Below, one piece after another: positions 25,838 to 32,575 of a stretch of DNA of 64,000 bases. Under the pieces are notes generated by a model that worked only from the letters and a program-made list of their open reading frames with translations, had not been told where the DNA came from and did no database searches. A program made the translations under genes and the position numbers. Numbering within the stretch: the stretch's first letter is position 1; the number at the start of each line of letters is the position of its first letter. This stretch comes from JAFLCM01 sp964510955 (lineage in GTDB: Bacteria > Planctomycetota > Phycisphaerae > Phycisphaerales > UBA1924), in contig CAZEDW010000016.1 in NCBI GenBank assembly GCA_964510955.1, positions 1 through 64,000 on the forward strand, read 5' to 3'.

Positions 25838-26416
25838 ATGTCTACCCATGAACCGGCCCACGATCCCGGCACCATCGCCGCCAGCTTCAACCCGCTTTAC
25901 CGCCCCTACCTGGTCGTCACCATCGGCCTGACGATGGCGGTCACGTGCATCGGCATCCCGCTGGCGATCATCTGGTTCTGCGGGGTTGGGCAGTGGTGGG
26001 CGCGGCACTATTTCCACAAGCTCTCGTGCACGCTCAGCGACCGTGCGCTGCGCTTCCGCAAGGGCATCCTTTTCCAGGTCGAGAAGACCATCCCCCTGGA
26101 GAACATCCAGGACGTGACGTTTATCGAGGGGCCGATCCTCAAGAAGTTCCACCTGGCCACGCTGAAGTTCGAGACCGCGGGGCACAGCCACGGTCAGGCC
26201 AATGACATGCACCTCACCGGGATCATCGACGCCCACGAGTTCCGCAACCGGATCATCGAGGCCCGCGAGGCGCTCCGGCAGCAGCACCGCGCGGGAGGCC
26301 CGCTCGGCCTCGCGATGACCGCGCCGGGGCCGAGCGGCGATGCGCACCTGGCCCTGCTCAACAAGATTTCGGCCCAGTTGGACGTGATTACCGCCGCGCT
26401 CCGCGACCGAGCTTGA
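25838..26416 (+). CDS. bacterial PH domain (bPH2/YdbS-like) membrane protein
   Basis: A 192-residue protein. After a short N-terminal tail it has one or two hydrophobic helices (YLVVTIGLTMAVTCIGIPLAIIWF), then the bPH2 signature: FHKLSCTLSDRALRFRKGILFQVEKTIPLENIQDVTFIEGPI, a stretch of beta strands ending ATLKFETAG. Proteins of this family are small membrane-anchored PH-domain proteins of unknown role. A C-terminal amphipathic helix (LALLNKISAQLDVITAAL) follows. Start chosen at 25838 where the family-like N terminus begins. It is divergent from the PEP-CTERM gene. Confidence 0.8.
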   Translation: MSTHEPAHDPGTIAASFNPLYRPYLVVTIGLTMAVTCIGIPLAIIWFCGVGQWWARHYFHKLSCTLSDRALRFRKGILFQVEKTIPLENIQDVTFIEGPILKKFHLATLKFETAGHSHGQANDMHLTGIIDAHEFRNRIIEAREALRQQHRAGGPLGLAMTAPGPSGDAHLALLNKISAQLDVITAALRDRA

Positions 26417-26462
26417 ACCGGAGCGAGCCCGCTTCGGCGGACGCGTGAAACAGGGCGTTCCG

Positions 26463-27056
26463 TCAGCAGCAACGCCCGCGGCGGCGGGCCACGCCGAACC
26501 CCATCGCCATGAACCCGACACCCGCCGCGGCGGGGCCGGGGACGGTCAAGTTCAGGTTGTCCATGGCCGCGTCATCGCTCGAGGTGAACACCACCGCGAC
26601 CAGGTTGGTCGCGTTGGGTGAGACCAGAGTGGCGGTCGCCAGGTTCTCGTAGACCAGCGTGTCGTCGCTGCCGTCACCGAAGAACAGGCTCAACGTCACG
26701 GTCACCGGTCCGTCCGAGATAGTGCTCGGCCCCAGCAGCAGGTCGACCAGGGAGAACGTGGACCGGTTTTCGGTCGAGAGGTTGACGAAGTTCCCCTCGC
26801 CCCACCCGAAGAAGCTCGAATCGCTGTTGCCGGGCATGTCGACCTCGGCGGTGATGTCGAACACGGCGGATTGATCGTTGCTCGGGTCGAGCCGGAACCC
26901 CTTCTCAAAGTACGCGGCACTCGGGCTGACGTTGATCAGGTCGCCCGGCGGCGCGTAGCCCTCAAAGGTGATGAGTCCGCTCGCGCGGGAGCTCGTGGCC
27001 ACGGTCATCGACGCGAGTGTTCCGACGCACAGACCAACGATGTGGTGCCGCAGCAT
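26463..27056 (-). CDS. PEP-CTERM-like secreted protein
   Basis: A 197-residue exported protein with a signal peptide (VGLCVGTLASMTVATSSRA) and a beta-rich body (GLITFEGYAPPGDLINVSP at the mature N terminus). The tail is VPGPAAAGVGFMAMGFGVARRRGRCC, a PEP-CTERM-like tail with an unusual final Cys pair. GGGAGAGAG lies four bases before the ATG. The body resembles choice-of-anchor type surface proteins, but I cannot name a domain. Convergent with the PH-domain gene. Confidence 0.7.
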   Translation of the reverse strand: MLRHHIVGLCVGTLASMTVATSSRASGLITFEGYAPPGDLINVSPSAAYFEKGFRLDPSNDQSAVFDITAEVDMPGNSDSSFFGWGEGNFVNLSTENRSTFSLVDLLLGPSTISDGPVTVTLSLFFGDGSDDTLVYENLATATLVSPNATNLVAVVFTSSDDAAMDNLNLTVPGPAAAGVGFMAMGFGVARRRGRCC

Positions 27057-27394
27057 ACGACTCTCTCCCTGTCGCGCGCGGTGATCGACCGTCGCGCTGG
27101 TTGCCTGTTCAAAGGGTGTGACTCAAACCTATGCACTTTCAATGTACTTGCGTCAGGCCTCGAGTCAAGGGGCGGCGCCGAGATTCACCGATCACGAAAA
27201 TGCCGCACGCGGCCGCGCTGGGCGCGATAACTCGACCGCATGGCCGATTCCCCGACCGAGCCCCGAACCGGGCAGGCCGGCCGCACTGGCATCAGACGCA
27301 AGGAGTTGGCGGCGGGCAACTCCCGCCCAGAGGAACACGGAGGGCGCGCCTCGACTCGCTGTGGGCGGAGCCCGCGGGGTGCCAACCCCGCCGC
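27057..27394. other. gene-free region between a PEP-CTERM gene and a RibD-like gene
   Basis: Upstream of the leftward PEP-CTERM gene and downstream of the leftward RibD-like gene. The stretch TGACTCAAACCTATGCACTTTCAATG (27119-27144) is locally AT-rich and may hold the PEP-CTERM promoter, but no convincing -35/-10 pair is visible. The rest shows nothing recognisable. Confidence 0.4.
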
Positions 27395-28075
27395 TCACGA
27401 GTCCCGTCTGAACACCACGTGCGCGGCCGCCTCTCCCATCTGCCAGTCGCGCACGGTGTACCCCAACCCGGGCAGGTCGAGCCCCTCGAACAAGTTTTCG
27501 CCACCACCAAGCGCCGCGGGCGCCACCGCGAGGTGCATCTCGTCGATCAGGCGTTGCACCAGGAACTGGCGGACCGTGCTGACGCCGCCGCCCACGCGGA
27601 CGTCGCGGGATCCCGCCGCCTGGATGGCGCGCGTGCACGCCTCGCGCACGCCGCCGGTGACGAAGTGGAAGGTGGTGCCGCCCTGCATCACCAGCGGCTC
27701 GCGCGGGTGGTGTGTCAGCACGAAAACCGGGACGTGGTAGACCGGGTTTTCACCCCACCACCCCCGCCACGCCAGCGCGTCGCCGGTCCATGGGCCGCGC
27801 ACGGGGCCGAACATGTTACGTCCGAGGATCCACGCGCCGATCCCCTCGAACCCGCGCGCCGCAAAGGCGTCATCAATGCCCGTCGTGCCCCCGTCGGCGT
27901 TCGCGCCGTTCTCTCCCATCATCCCCGCGTGCATGCGCCGGAACGCGCGGGTCGGGAACACCCAGTTGTGCAGCACCATCCCGCCGACGCCCATCGGGTC
28001 GCCCAGGGCCTGCCGCGGGCCCGCGCCGTACCCGTCGACTGAGACACCAAAGCCGTGGACGCGGAGCTTCGCCAT
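27395..28075 (-). CDS. dihydrofolate reductase-like (RibD C-terminal) protein
   Basis: A 226-residue protein of the RibD-C/DHFR-like reductase superfamily. Family segments are KLRVHGFGVSVDGYGAGPRQ at the N terminus, AWILGRNMFGPVRGPW, VPVFVLTHHPREPLVMQGGTTFHFVTGG, VRVGGGVSTVRQFLVQRLIDEMHLAVAPAALGGG (NADPH-site-like glycine-rich segment and product-side strand) and a short end. Such stand-alone proteins reduce unknown substrates and are common in Actinobacteria and Planctomycetes. Not riboflavin RibD itself, because the deaminase domain is absent. The start at 28075 is the first ATG before the conserved N terminus. Divergent from the acetyltransferase gene, 83 bases away. Confidence 0.85.
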   Translation of the reverse strand: MAKLRVHGFGVSVDGYGAGPRQALGDPMGVGGMVLHNWVFPTRAFRRMHAGMMGENGANADGGTTGIDDAFAARGFEGIGAWILGRNMFGPVRGPWTGDALAWRGWWGENPVYHVPVFVLTHHPREPLVMQGGTTFHFVTGGVREACTRAIQAAGSRDVRVGGGVSTVRQFLVQRLIDEMHLAVAPAALGGGENLFEGLDLPGLGYTVRDWQMGEAAAHVVFRRDS

Positions 28076-28158
28076 GCGCCGAGTGTACGCCGGGGCGTAG
28101 GGCCGACCGTCGCTGCCCGGCACCGGAAAATTGGCACTCAGTTGGTAGCCTCTGGCGC

Positions 28159-28698
28159 ATGCGCTTCGAACTGCAGCCCCACCTTGTCGGCGACCTTGTC
28201 GGGCTGCGCCCGCTCAGGCAGGCCGATTGGCGCGAGCTGTACGGCGTCGCATCGGACCCGCTCATCTGGGAGCAGCACCCGGCCAGCGACCGCTGGAAAG
28301 AGCCTCATTTCAAGGAGTTCTTTCAGGAGGCGCTCGACCACGGCGGGGCGTTCGCGGTGATTGACCGGGGCACCGGCGCGATCGTCGGATCAACACAGTT
28401 CCGCGCGTTCGAGCCCGACCCCGGGGCCATCGAGATCGGGTGGACCTTTCTGGCCCGCAGCCACTGGGGCGGTCGCTACAACGGTGAGATGAAACGGCTG
28501 ATGCTCGAGCACGCGTTCAAGTTCGTCCCCCGCGTGGTGTTCGTGGTCGGGGAGCACAACATCCGATCCCAGACGGCCGTCTTGCGCCTGGGCGCTCAAC
28601 GCTCGCGGGCGACCGGCCCGGGTGGTCTGGTGGTCAAAGCCAACCGCCACGGTCAGGTGGTGCGCAGCTTTGTGTACATATTGGAGAGGCCGGGGTAA
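28159..28698 (+). CDS. GNAT-family N-acetyltransferase
   Basis: A 179-residue acetyltransferase of the RimJ/RimL-like GNAT branch, transferring an acetyl group from acetyl-CoA to an amine. Visible segments: LVGLRPLRQADWRELYGVASDP, FAVIDRGTGAIVGSTQF, IEIGWTFLARSHWGGRYNGEMKRLMLEHAF (acetyl-CoA-binding helix) and FVVGEHNIRSQTAVLRLGA. The ATG at 28159 is chosen, because the open frame extending leftward crosses the RibD-like gene and its residues are not family-like. Substrate unknown. Confidence 0.85.
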   Translation: MRFELQPHLVGDLVGLRPLRQADWRELYGVASDPLIWEQHPASDRWKEPHFKEFFQEALDHGGAFAVIDRGTGAIVGSTQFRAFEPDPGAIEIGWTFLARSHWGGRYNGEMKRLMLEHAFKFVPRVVFVVGEHNIRSQTAVLRLGAQRSRATGPGGLVVKANRHGQVVRSFVYILERPG

Positions 28699-28717
28699 CG
28701 GCGCCGAAAACCCGGCC

Positions 28718-30256
28718 TCAGGGCGCGCACGGAGCGCCGAAAGTTCCGAGCACCAGCAGCAGATCGGCGGTGTCGACTGCCCCGCTGCCGTCGGCGTCTC
28801 CGCCGGTCCACGCCGGGACCTGGGCGCCGAACGAGCCGAGGAGTATGACCAGGTCGTCGGTGTCGATCGCGCCGCTGCTGTTGGTGTCGGCGGCGCAGGC
28901 GTTGGCGCGGGCGGCGTCGAGCTCGCGCTTGGCGAGCGCTTCGTAGGCCGCCATCCTGAGGTGGTTGCGGTCGTAACCGCCCAGCAGGTACCAACCGCGC
29001 TGGAGCAGCTCGGCCTCGTTGGTGATGCGGTCGAAGTGTACCGCCGCGACCGATGGCAGGCGCTGGGTCATGGCGTCCGCCGCGGCGCGGTAGGCCATCA
29101 GGCTCGGGTCGTCGGGTTCCCAGATGGGGTGCGTCACGGTCACCAGGAGGGCCAGTTCGGACTGGTCCCAGCCGTTAAGCGCCCAGACGGCGCGGATGCG
29201 GGCCATGATGGCCTCGACGTTGTCGGCGAACGCCTCGGGGCTGTTCCCCTGGGAGAAGTGCCCCGGCCCGAGCGACGGGTCGGTCTCGTTGCGATCGTTC
29301 ACGCCGGCGTTGACGCGGATCAGCACCCGCACCGGTGCCGCCTGCAGGGCGCGGACCTCGCCGAAGAACATGGTGAGGTACTCGTCGGTGGCGTGCTGCA
29401 TGGCGTCGGCCATATCTCGTGCCGACTGAAGCCCCTTGGCATAGAGCGTGTGGAACGCGGCGCCGCTGGCCCGGTCGGTGTTCTCGACGCGCTGCAGGAA
29501 GGCGATGAAAGGCCCGGCGATCGTGCCGTCGCTGGGAGAGAACCGGAAGTTCAGAGCCTCATTGCGGGTGTCGGCGCGAAGGGCGAGCGTCGCGGCGCGC
29601 GGGCCGCTCGACGGCGCGTCGGTCGCGGTCTCCGGTGCGGCGACGAGCTCGGTGTACGGAGCGGCGGCGAGGCGCGCGGCGAGTTGGAAGTGTCCAGGTC
29701 CTAACTCGGGCGTGAACTCGCCGTACACGACCCGGAAGGAGAGCGCCGCGTTGACATTCAGCGGCGACCACTTCTCGATCAGGATGCCCTGGTTGGACAC
29801 GTTCGATGCGGACGCGCCCGGGGGAAGGTACAGGTAGTTCAGCGGCTCCATCAGGCCGGCGGAGGCCATGTACCGGTCGAGTTCGCTCGGGGCGGCGCCG
29901 ACCTGGAACACGGCGCTGGGGAACGGCGTGAGCGTCTGGAACGAGTATCCGAGGCCGGCGCCCCAACCGGCGTTCTCGCCCGCGGAGAGCACCGCCGTTG
30001 AGTACAGGCCGTAGGTGTCCGAGAGAGCCTTGGTCCAGCCGTGGTCCCAGCCGTCGCCGGCGTGGGCCTGGTTCGAGTCGCCGAATCCCACCACATCGGC
30101 GCGCCCCACGACGGCCTTCTGCATCCAGGGCAGCAAGGCCCGGGCGTTGATGACGGCGGGCGGGCTCGCCTGCAAGCCCGAGGCCAGGCACGCCACGGCC
30201 ATCGCCGCCACGTGGGCGCGGCGCCGCGTCAAAGCCGAGCGTGTTTCATTCGCCAT
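28718..30256 (-). CDS. secreted SGNH-hydrolase-like protein with dockerin-like C terminus
   Basis: A 512-residue exported protein. After a signal peptide (AHVAAMAVACLASGLQA), VVGFGDSNQAH holds the block-I serine (S61) of an SGNH/GDSL hydrolase, and GGYDRNHLRM near residues 426-435 supplies the DxxH pair (D429, H432). NAGVNDRNETDPSLGP is a possible block III region. Such enzymes deacetylate or deesterify polysaccharides. Residues about 455-512 are two calcium-loop repeats (DTNSSGAIDTDDLVILLGSFG and DADGSGAVDTADLLLVLGTFG) ending APCAP at the stop. GGGAGAG precedes the ATG at 30256. Convergent with the acetyltransferase. Confidence 0.82.
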   Translation of the reverse strand: MANETRSALTRRRAHVAAMAVACLASGLQASPPAVINARALLPWMQKAVVGRADVVGFGDSNQAHAGDGWDHGWTKALSDTYGLYSTAVLSAGENAGWGAGLGYSFQTLTPFPSAVFQVGAAPSELDRYMASAGLMEPLNYLYLPPGASASNVSNQGILIEKWSPLNVNAALSFRVVYGEFTPELGPGHFQLAARLAAAPYTELVAAPETATDAPSSGPRAATLALRADTRNEALNFRFSPSDGTIAGPFIAFLQRVENTDRASGAAFHTLYAKGLQSARDMADAMQHATDEYLTMFFGEVRALQAAPVRVLIRVNAGVNDRNETDPSLGPGHFSQGNSPEAFADNVEAIMARIRAVWALNGWDQSELALLVTVTHPIWEPDDPSLMAYRAAADAMTQRLPSVAAVHFDRITNEAELLQRGWYLLGGYDRNHLRMAAYEALAKRELDAARANACAADTNSSGAIDTDDLVILLGSFGAQVPAWTGGDADGSGAVDTADLLLVLGTFGAPCAP

Positions 30257-30534
30257 GGCGCACTCTCCCGCAGCACCCCTCCGGATCGGCCCGCGTCGGG
30301 ACCCGAGAGGTCATCGACGATTCCAGGCCGTTGCACCAGCTTACCCCATAACCATCACGCGGCCAGCGCAAAGGGCCTGAAGTGGTGGCAATTTGCGGGC
30401 TCCAAGGCGCCTCGCCATGCGAGCGGGGACCCTGCGGGGCCGCTCGCGATCGTACTTCTTGAGATTTGGACGAAGGGGCGATCAGAGGCAAGGCGGCCAA
30501 TCGGCGTGCCTCGATCTGCCGCCCTTCCGAAAAG

Positions 30535-30620
30535 TGCCCAGGAGAGGACTCGAACCTCCAACCCGTTTAACCGGGACCAGCACCTCAAGCTGGCGCGTCT
30601 GCCAATTTCGCCACCTGGGC
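30535..30620 (-). tRNA. tRNA-Leu (anticodon GAG)
   Basis: On the minus strand the acceptor GCCCAGG (30620-30614) pairs with CCTGGGC (30542-30536), with discriminator A at 30535. The anticodon stem-loop reads CCAGC-TTGAGGT-GCTGG with GAG as anticodon. The variable arm is long, as in Leu tRNAs, and the T-loop GGTTCGAGTCC is standard. Total about 86 nt. CCA is not encoded. A TTTT stretch follows. Confidence 0.93.
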
Positions 30621-30694
30621 TTATGGGGTGGGGGGAAAAGGATAGCGTTCAACCCGACGGCGAGCAAACCCGTCTTGATCCGCGGCGCCAGGGG

Positions 30695-30700
30695 TATACT
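30695..30700 (+). promoter_or_regulatory. putative -10 box of tRNA-Met
   Basis: TATACT ends 11 bases before the tRNA. TTGATC lies at 30675-30680, giving a 14-base spacer, shorter than the sigma-70 optimum, so only the -10 is offered. Confidence 0.4.
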
Positions 30701-30711
30701 GTGAGGCTCCC

Positions 30712-30785
30712 GGCGAAGTAGCTCAGATGGTTAGAGCGAGGGATTCATAAACCCTAGGTCGGCGGTTCGACTCCGCCCTTCGCCA
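30712..30785 (+). tRNA. tRNA-Met (anticodon CAT)
   Basis: The acceptor GGCGAAG (30712-30718) pairs with CTTCGCC (30778-30784), discriminator A. D-arm GCTC...GAGC, anticodon loop TTCATAA with anticodon CAT, and T-arm GGCGGTTCGACTCCGCC are present. The A-U-start pair and closed acceptor argue against initiator tRNA (which has an unpaired first base in most bacteria). Elongator Met is preferred to Ile-CAT, but these are hard to separate by eye. CCA is not encoded. Confidence 0.88.
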
Positions 30786-30790
30786 CTTTG

Positions 30791-30820
30791 ACCGCTTCAG
30801 AGAATGAGGCGGTTTTTTTT
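30791..30820 (+). terminator. intrinsic terminator of tRNA-Met
   Basis: Stem ACCGCTTCA / TGAGGCGGT with one G-U pair, loop GAGAA, then eight T residues. Immediately after the tRNA. Confidence 0.88.
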
Positions 30821-31217
30821 GCGGACTCAACGCCGGCATCGGTGCGGGTTCTTCTGCGTGCCCGCGCCCACGCGGCTGCCGGCCGGGGCTCCGCGCGGGG
30901 ATCGCCATGGTCCCTGACGGGTTGATCGCCGGCGGCCTCCGGCGTCCCCCCCGGCGCCCCCCAGCGCCCAAGCGAGATTTCGCGACGGCGCGCCCGGCGG
31001 CTATCACGATCACGGCTCGGCGTCCAGCGCTGAGCGACGAAGATTGCGTTCAGATCGCGTCAAGCCCGCGCGCCCCGTCGTGCGCCGCGGGCGAATCTCA
31101 CGGGTTGCTGCCCGGTCCTTCACCAGACCTTGACGCACACCGGGCATCCTTTTCTCGTCGCCGCGACCCGGGCCGGATGCTCCGGGAGCGCGTGCGAAAG
31201 GAAAGGAGCAGTATCGG
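30821..31217. other. gene-free region before the prepilin gene
   Basis: About 400 bases with no convincing gene. An open frame on the minus strand overlaps the tRNA-Met gene and is a known translation artefact of tRNA sequence. AAAGGAAAGGAG at 31198-31209 is the ribosome-binding site of the next gene. Confidence 0.4.
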
Positions 31218-32285
31218 ATGCTGCACACGCAGATTCGCGCCGCGGGAACGCACCCGTCGCGCACGGCCCGCTCGGCATGGACCAGCGGGTTCACGCTCGT
31301 GGAGTTGCTGGTTGTCGTCGCGGTGATCGCGCTGTTGATCGGCCTGCTGCTGCCGGCGCTGGGCAAAGCGCGCGAGGCGGGGCGTGAGCTCAAGTGCGCC
31401 TCGAACATCCGCAACGTCGGACAGGGCGTCACCATCTACACGACCTCGACCGAGGTGTACCCCATGTCGTACCTCTACCCCACCACCACGACCGGGTACT
31501 CGTGGACGTTGGGAGATCAGCAGATCAACAACCCCAACCCGTCCAACGGCTACATCCACTGGTCGTCGAGCCTGCTGGAATCTGACGGGGGCGCGATCGC
31601 CAACGAGGCCTTCGAGTGCCCCACCGTCTACAACGGCGGAGCGCCGCGCACCAACCCCGGCAAGGACCCCAACCACTGGGAGTCCTGGCAGGTCAACGCG
31701 CTGGGCGCCACCCAGGCCAGCCCATCGGAACCGCCGCTGGATCGCCAGGCGTTCCGCATGGCGTACACGACCAACGCGGCCATCGTCCCGCGCAACAAGC
31801 TGAGCGGCGTGGGCGTGCAGCGCACGGCCCAGTTCGTGCGGCCCTCGTGGATCAAGAACGGCGCGCGAACGATCCTCGCCACGGAGTTCTTTGAGAAAGA
31901 CCAGTGGCGCTCGATCTCCTCCGACAACAAGTGCGTGTCGCACCGCCCGGTGTCGCCCTTCCGTTCCGACGCCAGCGCCAACGGCGACGAGCTGTTCAAC
32001 GTCGCCAACAACCCCAACAACAACACGCAGAGGTTCTTCTACCCGACCGCGCCGCAAATCAAGAGCAGCGAAGGACTCGGCGCCGGCGCCATCGAGGACC
32101 CCGACTCCGAGCTGAACGCCGTCGGCCGGCATCACGCGGGCAAGGACAAGCTGGGCGGGAGCGTCAACTTTCTGTTCGTGGACGGGCACGTCGCCAAGTA
32201 CACGGTGCTCGACACGATCACCCAGCGCCTGTGGGGTGACAAGTTCTACAGCATGACCGGCACCGGCACCCGAATCGAGGAGTAA
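31218..32285 (+). CDS. type II secretion/pseudopilin-like protein with H-X9-DG-type tail
   Basis: A 355-residue prepilin-type protein. The cleavage motif is SGFTLVELLVVVAVIALLIGLLLPALGKAREAG-like: G24 then F25, with E29 at the +5 position, followed by a hydrophobic helix and a coiled segment. The C terminus contains GGSVNFLFVDGHVAKY, a motif typical of planctomycete prepilin-like proteins of the DUF1559-like group, which are very abundant in this phylum. The middle (about 65-310) is not recognised. GGAG lies ten bases before the ATG. The following gene encodes a PstS-like dockerin protein, so the two may belong to one cell-surface system. Confidence 0.85.
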   Translation: MLHTQIRAAGTHPSRTARSAWTSGFTLVELLVVVAVIALLIGLLLPALGKAREAGRELKCASNIRNVGQGVTIYTTSTEVYPMSYLYPTTTTGYSWTLGDQQINNPNPSNGYIHWSSSLLESDGGAIANEAFECPTVYNGGAPRTNPGKDPNHWESWQVNALGATQASPSEPPLDRQAFRMAYTTNAAIVPRNKLSGVGVQRTAQFVRPSWIKNGARTILATEFFEKDQWRSISSDNKCVSHRPVSPFRSDASANGDELFNVANNPNNNTQRFFYPTAPQIKSSEGLGAGAIEDPDSELNAVGRHHAGKDKLGGSVNFLFVDGHVAKYTVLDTITQRLWGDKFYSMTGTGTRIEE

Positions 32286-32575
32286 ACCCGACGTCGCACT
32301 CGCGGACGCCGAAGAGAGAGCGGCCGCCGCGGAGCTGAGAGGAGAAGGCTCGGCCGCCATGGGGAAGCCCGTGACGGTTGATTCCAGAGTTCGGCAAGGC
32401 GCCCAGTTCAATCGATCCGCCATTCCCCCCTGGGGGAAGTGCCCAGCCCGGTGCCCGAGGTCGGGCGCAACGGTTGTTCTGCGCAAACGCCGGGGCTCAT
32501 TCTGCGGCTTCGGGTGAAGCCGCTTCCCCGTTCGACTCCCCAACGTCAGTCCCACACCCGAAGGAGAGACTCGCG

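Noticed and set aside
30723..31013. A 96-residue minus-strand frame ending RRAESNRRPRVYESLALTI.
   Set aside because: This ending is translated tRNA-Met sequence, a known annotation artefact.
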